A program made the translations under genes and the position numbers. The notes below the pieces were generated by a model. That model did no database searches. It saw only the letters and a list, made by a program, of their open reading frames with translations, and was not told where the DNA came from. A stretch of DNA of 25,737 nucleotides from Gammaproteobacteria bacterium. GTDB lineage: Bacteria > Pseudomonadota > Gammaproteobacteria > Enterobacterales > Alteromonadaceae. The stretch is from contig JAMCRH010000280.1 in assembly GCA_023380515.1 (NCBI GenBank), positions 1 to 25,737 of the forward strand. Reading direction: 5' to 3'. Shown piece by piece: positions 19,115-25,305 of this stretch. How positions within the stretch are numbered: the stretch's first letter is position 1; each line of letters starts with the position of its first letter.

Positions 19115-20035
19115 CTATCCCATTACATGAGTGTTGCGGTTATTATCTGAATTCAGGGATGCATTTATTCTAGCACGACCACAAGATTCAACCAAGTCAT
19201 CTGAACCCAGCAGAACAGCTACTACGTCCGCCCCGTACATTTGCCTTAAATCGATCAGATCTGCCCGATTTCGAACATGATTCAGATTTTCCGAAGAGCC
19301 TTGTTTAGTCAACGGATAATCTTCAATTTCATAAACACCCACCAACTCAACCTTAACGTTTTCTATATCTGAGTTTAAAAAGCTTAAATTGGTTTGAGAG
19401 ATCAACGTGTCTATGTATAGCTCTATCGCAGCATGGCTTTCATTTCTAGCAGATGGAGTGTACGCTACTAAAATATTAATTTTCGATTGACCATCTAGTG
19501 AATCTTTTTCTGTTAGAATTATACTCTCAGACATTAAATTAGATTCAGTACTTAAAAAATAATCAGTTTCATGATCTGGAACATCAATGTCTGTTTGCTT
19601 CGTAATTTTAAAAACAACTTCATCAGAAAGCTCAATGCTTTTTAATGAAAACTTATCTCCATTGATGTTTATTACTCCGTGAACATCATTATTTTTCCCA
19701 ACTGAAAAAATCGCATGATTTGGCGAAGATGAGCCAGATAAAATTATCGATAAGTTCCCTTGTGTCGTGGTGCTTATATCTGTAACTGAAAACAGATCCA
19801 CGATGTTATTTGTGATTTCTATCTTGCTGTAAGAATTCAGATTTTTTAAAAGTCCAAGTAGATGAAAATCTACTTGAACATCCTCAGTCGGAAAGATAAG
19901 TTCAGTCGTGTTCAACGAAGACACGGGTCGAATTAAGTAATCGGAGTTATTCTCTTTTTTACTTTGCGCGATTGAGATGAGGGGGAAAAGCAGCAGAAGC
20001 GCAAACAGAAGGGTTTTATTTTTTATAATATCCAT
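19115..20035 (-). pseudogene. Secreted reprolysin-like metalloprotease, truncated by IS30 before its catalytic motif
   Basis: Native sequence runs from the ATG at 20035 to residue 294 (base 19154). The last 12 residues, up to the stop at 19115, are encoded by the IS30 end. A signal peptide (about 1-23, ending SIAQ) and a propeptide-like region (about 30-180) precede the start of a metalloprotease domain: INILVAYTPSARNE (186-199), then AAIELYIDTLISQTNLSF and MYGADVVAVLLGSDDLVESCG. This order matches bacterial M12-like (reprolysin-type) zinc proteases, which continue into HExxHxxGxxH. That part is missing, and no 3' remnant is seen beyond the IS. The sequence is clearly more AT-rich than the core genes, consistent with acquired DNA. 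AAGGAG lies upstream of the ATG. Family assignment is by recognition. Confidence 0.7.
19129..19152 (-). repeat. IS30 right terminal inverted repeat
   Basis: Read on the minus strand it begins ATTCAGATAATAACCGC and ends AACACTC. The interrupted metalloprotease frame runs into it and stops 12 codons later. Confidence 0.85.
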
Positions 20036-20364
20036 AATTTATACAATCTCCTTTAAGAAATATAACCATAACAAAGTGTTTATTTTTACACAACACCTAG
20101 AATCTCTAAAATACGAGCGAAAGGACTGTCGGCTCCTTGCCAAGGCGGTTCAGCTAGTGATTCCCGCGGGCTCATAGATGGCTCTCACCTCCAAGTCATC
20201 CTGTCAGCACCATCTGTACAGGAACAGCGCCCGTCAAGGCGCTACGCGCCGTGCTCGGCGCACCATAAAAAAAGGTCCCAAAGGGAGTATATAGTAAAAA
20301 CAGTGTATATTCGCGTGTGAGTGAGTGACAGAGCTTTACATATAACGTCAGCGGCTTTCATTTC

Positions 20365-20399
20365 AAACGTACATACTGTGTATAATAGTATGTACGTTT
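20365..20399 (+). terminator. 13-bp perfect hairpin with T-run (terminator or operator)
   Basis: AAACGTACATACT (20365-20377) pairs perfectly with AGTATGTACGTTT (20387-20399) around a 9-base loop, and on the plus strand a T-rich run follows. That fits a plus-strand terminator, but no plus-strand gene is seen upstream. The loop and arm contain TATAAT (20381-20386), so a promoter with an overlapping operator is an alternative. No good -35 box is visible. Confidence 0.4.
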
Positions 20400-20404
20400 T
20401 TTAT

Positions 20405-20590
20405 TTGCGCCGAGTCCTTCGGCGGTAACCATTCATCCATGAATTTTTGTTCAGTGTTTAATTGTACCTTGTGAGTGCGACTTGTTCCAACAAGTCGGGA
20501 GAGATCGGAGTTTACGTCATTGGTTTAGCAGGACGGGGATAGATGCTGGCGGTAAGTGTCGAGTTGTCGCCGCATCCATGCGGCTTTGAC
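20405..20590 (-). ncRNA. Candidate CsrA/RsmA-binding RNA with four GGA-loop hairpins
   Basis: Read on the minus strand, four perfect hairpins occur in order: GCCGCA-TGGA-TGCGGC (20569-20584), CGACTTGT-TGGA-ACAAGTCG (20478-20497), ATTCA-TGGA-TGAAT (20431-20444) and CGCCGA-AGGAC-TCGGCG (20408-20424). Every GGA trinucleotide in this stretch, four in all, sits in one of these loops. Two have CATGGATG, matching the CsrA consensus ANGGA in a hairpin loop. CsrB, RsmY and RsmZ sequester CsrA/RsmA in this way. Promoter and 3' end are not clear, and the nearest terminator-like hairpin has its T-run on the other strand. It could also be a leader RNA. The RNA identity is inference. Confidence 0.4.
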
Positions 20591-20647
20591 AGTTCTGTTG
20601 TTCACTCATTGATTCACCTTTTCACATACCATAACGGTGTTGCCTTT

Positions 20648-20793
20648 TTATTTATGTTTCTTACCGTTAAACTTAGGCCATCTGTTATAACCAATTTCAG
20701 GATTATTCGACTGATATTTATTAATGAACTCCACTTCCTTTGCGGAAAGTTCTGATTCAGTGCAGTTTTCAGACTCCCATATTATTTCTTTTC
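20648..20793 (-). pseudogene. GIY-YIG nuclease gene, 3' fragment
   Basis: Reading from 20785 down to the TAA at 20648 gives IIWESENCTESELSAKEVEF and so on, to NPEIGYNRWPKFNGKKHK, 45 residues. It joins in frame to the 5' fragment at 25138-25305 when the transposon and one copy of the 8-bp duplication (20786-20793) are removed. The rebuilt protein has 101 residues. The motif KEVEFI...NPEIGYNR is typical of the C-terminal part of small GIY-YIG proteins. Confidence 0.88.
20786..20793 (+). repeat. Target site duplication, left copy
   Basis: TTCTTTTC, identical to 25138-25145. Eight bases is the usual duplication length for ISL3-family elements. Confidence 0.93.
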
Positions 20794-20817
20794 GGGTATT
20801 CGGATTAGCTGGTTGAT
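20794..20817 (+). repeat. ISL3 transposon left inverted repeat
   Basis: GGGTATTCGGATTA, then GC, then TGGTTGAT. It matches the reverse complement of 25114-25137 at 22 of 24 positions. Confidence 0.92.
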
Positions 20818-20922
20818 TTCGTCACGGAGAGTGAAGCGACAAGATAAAATCCTCATCGGAAGATCTGGTTGGTATAGATATATCAGTAGTGATTAATACA
20901 AAATAGTAGTATCCTCTACATC

Positions 20923-21292
20923 ATGTCGTGGTTGTTGCTAATACTCTCTCTCCCCACCGAGAATGCGACGGTGCGCATGCGGGCCTGGCGCTCCATCAAG
21001 GCATGGGGTGCGGCGTCACTGCGCGATGGTGTCTATGTGCTGCCCGCCGGCCCTGATCATGTCGAGAGGTTGGAGGCAGTCGCCGGCGACGTCCGTGAGG
21101 CCGGTGGCGCTGCAACGGATTGGGAAACTGGTGCACTACCTCGATGTGGGCGGCCATCAGCCACCCGAGGCCGCGGGGGTTGAGTGCGTATTGATGGGCC
21201 TCCGCGAGTCCCACAGCGATGATGACCAGCTATTGCTGGCTGCCAGCGCGGTATTCGACAGCCTCTACACAACCTACACAAAGGAGAATTAA
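20923..21292 (+). pseudogene. chrB: chrB, internally deleted remnant
   Basis: Intact ChrB is about 300 residues: a DNA-binding chromate-sensing repressor with an N-terminal region and a C-terminal chromate-resistance domain. Here the first ~60 codons are good ChrB N-terminus (MSWLLLILSLPTENATVRMR, later WRSIKAWGAASLRDGVYVLP). Near 21111 the sequence jumps, in a different frame, to a ChrB C-terminal end: LQRIGKLVHYLDVGG, PEAAGVECVLMGL and AASAVFDSLYTTY, with the stop at 21290-21292. About 180-200 central codons are missing and the frame is shifted, so no full repressor can be made. A truncated 86-residue product is possible. AAGGAG for chrA overlaps its end. Confidence 0.85.
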
Positions 21293-21294
21293 CC

Positions 21295-22749
21295 ATGCCG
21301 GAGTCCCCCCGTTCGACCCCTTCACCCGACAGGCCCCGTCAAGACACTGCCGTGTCCTCGGATGGCAACCTTAACGAATTCGGCCACCAGATTTCGTTCG
21401 GGGAAGCCGTGCGTGTGTGGCTGCGGATCGCAATCCTTAGTTTCGGTGGTCCGGCTGGCCAGATCGCCGTCATGCACCGTATTCTGGTGGATGAAAAGCG
21501 CTGGGTCAGTGAGAGTCGATTCCTGCACGCCCTGAACTACTGCATGGTGCTGCCGGGGCCGGAAGCCCAGCAGTTGGCTACTTACATCGGCTGGCTGCTG
21601 CATGGCGTCAAGGGTGGGCTCGTGGCCGGCGGGCTGTTTGTATTACCCGGTTTTTTGAGCATCCTGGTGTTGAGCGTGCTTTATGCGGGATTTCAGGACG
21701 CGACCTTGGTGCAGGCGCTTTTCTTCGGCATTAAAGCGGCGGTGTTGGCGATCGTGATTCAGGCCGTCATCCGGATCGGTAAGCGAGCGCTCAAGAATGC
21801 CTATATGTACACACTGGCGACCACGGCTTTTATTGCGATCTTCTTTTTTGCCGTGCCATTTCCGATAGTGATACTGACGGCTGCTTTCATTGGTTTGTTG
21901 GGAAGGTATGTACATCCAGAACGTTTTACGATTATCAAGGGGCACGATGCCCCGGAAGAGGCTGACCATGTGATCGACACCATGATCGATAGCGGCGAAG
22001 CAAACCACACAAAGGCAACAAGTAACCGGGCATTTAAAGTGCTCGCGGTCTGGCTGCCGTTGTGGTTCGCACCGCTTATTGTTTTGCTTATGACGCTGGG
22101 GTATGACGATGTCTTCACCCAGATAGGGCTCTTCTTCAGCAAGCTGGCCGTCGTCACCTTTGGTGGCGCCTATTCGGTATTGGCTTATATGGCACAGGAG
22201 GCCGTGCAGAATTACGGCTGGCTTGCACCAGGGGAAATGCTGGATGGCCTGGGCATGGCAGAAACCACGCCCGGCCCCCTTATTCAAGTAGTGCAATTTG
22301 TAGGTTTTATGGGCGCCTTCCGGGATGCCGGACTGCTCGATCCCTTTACAGCGGGTATTCTCGCATCGCTTCTGGCGACCTGGGTCACCTTTATTCCCTG
22401 TTTTCTGTGGATATTTCTGGGCGCGCCCTATGTGGAAACGCTTCGCGGAAATCAGGCAGTAAGCGCGGCACTGTCGGCGGTGACCGCTGCCGTAGTAGGC
22501 GTCATGCTGAATCTGGCCATCTGGTTCGCTGTACATGTAGCCTTCGGTGAGGTGAATACGGTTCGGTCCTTTGGTATACAGTGGCTGTTACCGACATGGC
22601 ACAGTATTCAGATCGCCAGCGTTGTGCTGGCTCTGGGCGCCTTTATTGCCATGCTGCGTTTCAAGGTGGGCATGTTGCCGGTGATTTTCGTCAGTGCGCT
22701 GCTGGGTATCATTTATTACCTGTTATTCGGAGGCGCTCCAGCATCGTAA
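21295..22749 (+). CDS. chrA: Chromate efflux transporter ChrA
   Basis: ChrA exports chromate from the cytoplasm, using the membrane potential. The 484-residue protein is the long, two-domain type of the CHR family. The N-terminal repeat has SFGGPAGQIAVMH (49-61) and LPGPEAQQLATYIGW (86-100). The C-terminal repeat has TFGGAYSVLAYMAQ (288-301) and TTPGPLIQVVQFVGF (324-338). Around ten hydrophobic segments are visible, with a charged cytoplasmic linker between repeats (about 205-245). AAGGAG at 21281-21286 gives a strong ribosome site. It directly follows the broken chrB and precedes the DUF1259 gene by 91 bp. All motifs look intact, so resistance function is plausible. Confidence 0.95.
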   Translation: MPESPRSTPSPDRPRQDTAVSSDGNLNEFGHQISFGEAVRVWLRIAILSFGGPAGQIAVMHRILVDEKRWVSESRFLHALNYCMVLPGPEAQQLATYIGWLLHGVKGGLVAGGLFVLPGFLSILVLSVLYAGFQDATLVQALFFGIKAAVLAIVIQAVIRIGKRALKNAYMYTLATTAFIAIFFFAVPFPIVILTAAFIGLLGRYVHPERFTIIKGHDAPEEADHVIDTMIDSGEANHTKATSNRAFKVLAVWLPLWFAPLIVLLMTLGYDDVFTQIGLFFSKLAVVTFGGAYSVLAYMAQEAVQNYGWLAPGEMLDGLGMAETTPGPLIQVVQFVGFMGAFRDAGLLDPFTAGILASLLATWVTFIPCFLWIFLGAPYVETLRGNQAVSAALSAVTAAVVGVMLNLAIWFAVHVAFGEVNTVRSFGIQWLLPTWHSIQIASVVLALGAFIAMLRFKVGMLPVIFVSALLGIIYYLLFGGAPAS

Positions 22750-22840
22750 AGAGCTAACCGATGCGATTAGTATCCGGTTTGCCAGTTTGAACCTCAAACA
22801 ATTTGAAACCCAATCGAAAATTAAATAATGGAGGATAACT

Positions 22841-23764
22841 ATGAAAAATCATCCGCTTAAAATATTTATTATCACCGCTCTGCTGATGCAGGCGCCAGTC
22901 GCTTTCGCAGATGCGCCAAGCGATATTAATCCAGAAATCATCAGTAAGGCTACGGACACACAGGCGACGGTCAAACCGGACGGCGTAGTACGCATCGGCT
23001 GGCAACGCGATGCCGTGCCGGTCGTGGTAGACGGGATAAAGCTTCCGACACCAGCAGGCTTGGGCAGTTGGGCTGCGTTCAAGGCAGTTCCGGATGGCGG
23101 TGTGATGCTGATGGGAGACACGGTGGTATTTGAGGATGAAATCACTCCGGCGATGGATGCGGCTTTCGCCCATGGCCTCGAAATCACCGCGCTGCATAAC
23201 CACTTCGTGTTTGACCGTCCTCCGGTTTATTTTATGCATATCGGTGGCCACGGACAGAGCGCTGAAAAGCTTGCCGAAGGCGTCAAGGCCATGTGGGATG
23301 CCATAAAGAAGGTTCGCGAGAAACACGTCACACCGGTAGAGCGCTTTCCTGGCAGTGTGCCCGAAATCACCGGGGAGTATGACACAGCGTCGCTGGAAAC
23401 CATTTTGGGTGCCGAAGGCAGTCTCAATGGTCAGGTATTAAAATTTACTTTTGGGCGCAGTGCTTCCATGCATGGCACTGAGTTTGGCGCATCAATGGGA
23501 CTGTCGACCTGGGCAGCATTCTCTGGCAATAAGGATCATGCGGTCGTCGATGGGGATTTCGCCATGACTGCTGGTGAGGTTCAACCTGTTATGCACGCTC
23601 TGCGCGACGCCGGTATCCATATTGTTGCCTTGCATAATCACATGATTGGCGAGACGCCGCCCTATTATTTCTTGCACTACTGGGGTAACGGCGATCCTGA
23701 GGTATTGGCACAGGGGCTTCATGCTGCATTAGAAGCCCAAGAAAACGCCGGCACAAGCCATTAA
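22841..23764 (+). CDS. Periplasmic LppY/LpqO (DUF1259) family protein
   Basis: A signal peptide (about 1-23, ending AFA) precedes 284 residues made of two similar halves. Half one has GLGSWAAFKA (73-82) and ALHNHFVFDRPPVYFMHIGG (117-136). Half two has GLSTWAAFSG (220-229) and ALHNHMIGETPPYYFLHYWG (263-282). The repeated HNH and FxHxxG pattern suggests metal binding at two sites; this is inference. The family has no settled function. Its place behind chrA inside a defined transposon argues for a part in chromate resistance, perhaps binding or reducing chromate in the periplasm. GGAGG precedes the ATG. Seventeen bases separate it from the transposase gene. Confidence 0.85.
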   Translation: MKNHPLKIFIITALLMQAPVAFADAPSDINPEIISKATDTQATVKPDGVVRIGWQRDAVPVVVDGIKLPTPAGLGSWAAFKAVPDGGVMLMGDTVVFEDEITPAMDAAFAHGLEITALHNHFVFDRPPVYFMHIGGHGQSAEKLAEGVKAMWDAIKKVREKHVTPVERFPGSVPEITGEYDTASLETILGAEGSLNGQVLKFTFGRSASMHGTEFGASMGLSTWAAFSGNKDHAVVDGDFAMTAGEVQPVMHALRDAGIHIVALHNHMIGETPPYYFLHYWGNGDPEVLAQGLHAALEAQENAGTSH

Positions 23765-23781
23765 AGGAACATAACGTCGAC

Positions 23782-25089
23782 TTGCGAATGCTGAAGCTAC
23801 CCGACAATATTCTTCATCTTCCCGAATATCGCGTAATAAATATCAAGGAGATGGACGGCTGGCTCCACTTCCAAGTTGATGCGCTCGATCCCGCTGCCTG
23901 CGAGGAATGCGGCGTGCAGGGTGAGTTTGTACGGTTCGGCAAACGTGATGTTCCCTATCGCGATCTCCCCATCCACGGCAAGTGGGTCACCCTCTGGGTG
24001 ATCCGTCGCCGATACACCTGCCGGGCCTGTAACACCACTTTCAGGCCCCGGTTACCGGAGATGGTGGATGGCTTCCGCATGACGTTGCGGCTACATGAGT
24101 ACGTGGAGAAGGAATCTTTCAACCACCCCTGCACCTACGTGGCTGAGCAGACTGGCTTGGACGAGAAGACGGTGCGAGACATCTTCAATACTCGCGCCGA
24201 GTTCCTGAGCCGCTGGCACCGCTTCGAGACGCCCCGCATTCTGGGTATTGACGAGCTTTACCTGAACCGGCACTACCGCTGCATCCTGACCAACATTGAG
24301 GAAAAGACTTTGCTCGAACTACTGCCCACCCGGCGTCAGGATGTAGTGGCCAACTATCTGATGAAGATGAAAGACCGTCAGAAGGTCGAGATCGTCAGTA
24401 TGGACATGTGGAATCCCTACCGGGCAGCGGTCAAGGCAGTGTTGCCGCATGCCCGTATCGTGGTAGATAAGTTCCATGTGGTGCGCATGGCTAACGATGC
24501 CCTGGAGAAGGTGCGCAAGGGCCTCCGGAAGGAACTGAAGTCCTCCCAAATTCGAACCCTCAAGGGTGATCGAAAGATACTCCTAAAGCGGGCTCACGAC
24601 ATTTCGGACCGTGAACGGCTCATCATGGAGACCTGGACCGGGGCCTTTCCTCAACTTCTAGCTGCCTACGAACACAAGGAGCGGTTTTACCATATCTGGA
24701 GCTGCACCAACCGAAGTGATGCCGAGAAAGCGCTGACTGCTTGGATTGACGACATCCCGCAAGGGCAACAGGCAGTCTGGAAGTGCCTCGTCAGCGCCGT
24801 CAGTAACTGGCGTGAGGAGATGATGGCCTACTTTGAGAATGACATCCCGATCACTAACGCCTTCACAGAATCGATCAACCGACTAGCTAAAGACAAGAAC
24901 CGCGATGGGCGCGGCTATTCGTTCGAGGTCATGCGAGCCCGGATGCTTTATACCACCAAGCACAAGAAGAAGTCACCGCAGACGAAAGAATCCCCGTTCC
25001 TGGACGGAGCAATCAAGACTTACAGCATGGGACTCTTTGAGTCTGAGTATAACTTCGGTGTCGATTTATCAACCTTCTGGGAGGACTAA
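23782..25089 (+). CDS. ISL3-family DDE transposase
   Basis: The 435-residue protein has an N-terminal zinc-binding part with Cys40-x2-Cys43 and Cys80-x2-Cys83, a helix-turn-helix (CTYVAEQTGLDEKTVRDIF), and the DDE core: Asp157 (LGIDELYLN), Asp208 (VSMDMWNPYR), DKFHVVRMAND at 229-239, and Glu363 (FTESINRLAK). These are the standard ISL3 motifs. Start is TTG at 23782, or ATG at 23788 two codons later; AAAGGA at 23764-23769 slightly favours the TTG by spacing. It ends 24 bases before the right inverted repeat. The frame is complete, so the element may still move. Confidence 0.95.
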   Translation: MRMLKLPDNILHLPEYRVINIKEMDGWLHFQVDALDPAACEECGVQGEFVRFGKRDVPYRDLPIHGKWVTLWVIRRRYTCRACNTTFRPRLPEMVDGFRMTLRLHEYVEKESFNHPCTYVAEQTGLDEKTVRDIFNTRAEFLSRWHRFETPRILGIDELYLNRHYRCILTNIEEKTLLELLPTRRQDVVANYLMKMKDRQKVEIVSMDMWNPYRAAVKAVLPHARIVVDKFHVVRMANDALEKVRKGLRKELKSSQIRTLKGDRKILLKRAHDISDRERLIMETWTGAFPQLLAAYEHKERFYHIWSCTNRSDAEKALTAWIDDIPQGQQAVWKCLVSAVSNWREEMMAYFENDIPITNAFTESINRLAKDKNRDGRGYSFEVMRARMLYTTKHKKKSPQTKESPFLDGAIKTYSMGLFESEYNFGVDLSTFWED

Positions 25090-25113
25090 GATGGGATTGG
25101 ATCGGAAGGTCAC

Positions 25114-25137
25114 ATCAACCACTTAATCCGAATACCC
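25114..25137 (-). repeat. ISL3 transposon right inverted repeat
   Basis: Read on the minus strand: GGGTATTCGGATTA, then AG, then TGGTTGAT. It is the partner of 20794-20817. Confidence 0.92.
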
Positions 25138-25145
25138 TTCTTTTC
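25138..25145 (+). repeat. Target site duplication, right copy
   Basis: TTCTTTTC, identical to 20786-20793 and directly next to the right inverted repeat. Confidence 0.93.
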
Positions 25146-25305
25146 TTACTGTGTAGTCCTTCTGTTTTTCAATGGGCAATTTCCTAAAATCCTCATCAAC
25201 AACTGCCTTAGCAGGACTTCCGAAATATCGAAAAGACTCGTATGCAAGCTTTCCTATATAAATTTTATTCGTAGCCAAGTACGTTATTTTATAAATTTGC
25301 TTCAT
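25138..25305 (-). pseudogene. GIY-YIG nuclease gene, 5' fragment
   Basis: Fifty-six native codons run from the ATG at 25305 to Glu56 (base 25138), beginning MKQIYKITYLATNKIYIGK and ending YTVRKE. After that the frame enters the transposon end and stops after four codons. The start resembles small GIY-YIG proteins with YKITY...KIYIG in the catalytic N-terminus. The ATG lies inside the end of the helicase gene (17-base overlap), so the two were translated together. The rest of the gene is at 20648-20785. The truncated product keeps the GIY-YIG strands but lacks the C-terminal part and is unlikely to work. Confidence 0.88.

Larger units (their letters stand above)
18070..19152 (-). mobile_element. 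IS30-family insertion sequence, about 1083 bp
   Basis: One transposase gene lies between 24-bp terminal inverted repeats (18070-18093 and 19129-19152) that differ at three positions. Size, single gene and repeat length fit the IS30 family. I see no 2-3 bp target duplication at the ends. The two flanks do not belong to one gene: the left is the tyrA leader, the right is the middle of a metalloprotease gene. A deletion or recombination after insertion is therefore more likely than a fresh simple insertion. Confidence 0.88.
20036..20647. other. Non-coding stretch of about 610 bp rich in inverted repeats
   Basis: No convincing gene is present: the open frames are short, lack ribosome sites and resemble nothing known to me. 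From 20036 to 20110 it is the AT-rich leader of the metalloprotease gene. From 20220 to 20290 it holds GC-rich hairpins, such as GCGCCG-TGCT-CGGCGC at 20246-20261. From 20365 to 20399 there is a long hairpin with a T-run. From 20408 to 20584 there are four hairpins described separately. In the original island it separated the GIY-YIG gene from the metalloprotease gene, both on the minus strand. Confidence 0.6.
20794..25137 (+). mobile_element. ISL3-family transposon carrying chromate-resistance cargo (4344 bp)
   Basis: Both ends are defined by 24-bp inverted repeats with two mismatches, beginning GGGTATTCGGATTA, and by a perfect 8-bp direct repeat TTCTTTTC outside them. Inside, all on the plus strand, are a chrB remnant, chrA, a DUF1259 gene and an ISL3-type transposase gene. 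ISL3 elements are normally about 1.3-2.3 kb with only a transposase. Versions with passenger genes are known, ISPpu12 with metal-transport genes being one. The inside is visibly more GC-rich than the AT-rich flanks. The GIY-YIG gene it splits can be restored exactly, so insertion looks recent and clean. Confidence 0.93.

Noticed and set aside
18066..19155. Target duplication around IS30
   Set aside because: Bases outside the repeats (CTAG on the left, TCAG on the right) give no convincing 2-3 bp repeat under any small shift of the ends.
20197..20204. CATCCTGT, matching the IncP-type nick-site core
   Set aside because: An eight-base pattern this loose is expected a few times by chance in 25 kb on both strands, and no relaxase gene or typical adjacent repeat is present.
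20375..20392. LexA-box-like sequence in the 13-bp hairpin (ACTGT...)
   Set aside because: The second half-site does not match CAG at the right spacing, and the symmetry is explained by the longer hairpin.
19977..20755. Short plus-strand frames at 19977-20177 and 20543-20755 as small genes
   Set aside because: No ribosome sites and no recognisable products; the second overlaps the GIY-YIG 3' fragment and a hairpin region.
21643..22536. Long open frame on the minus strand inside chrA
   Set aside because: It is Gln/His/Arg/Cys-rich with no recognisable family and lies fully opposite a well-conserved transporter gene; it is a by-product of GC-rich codon use.
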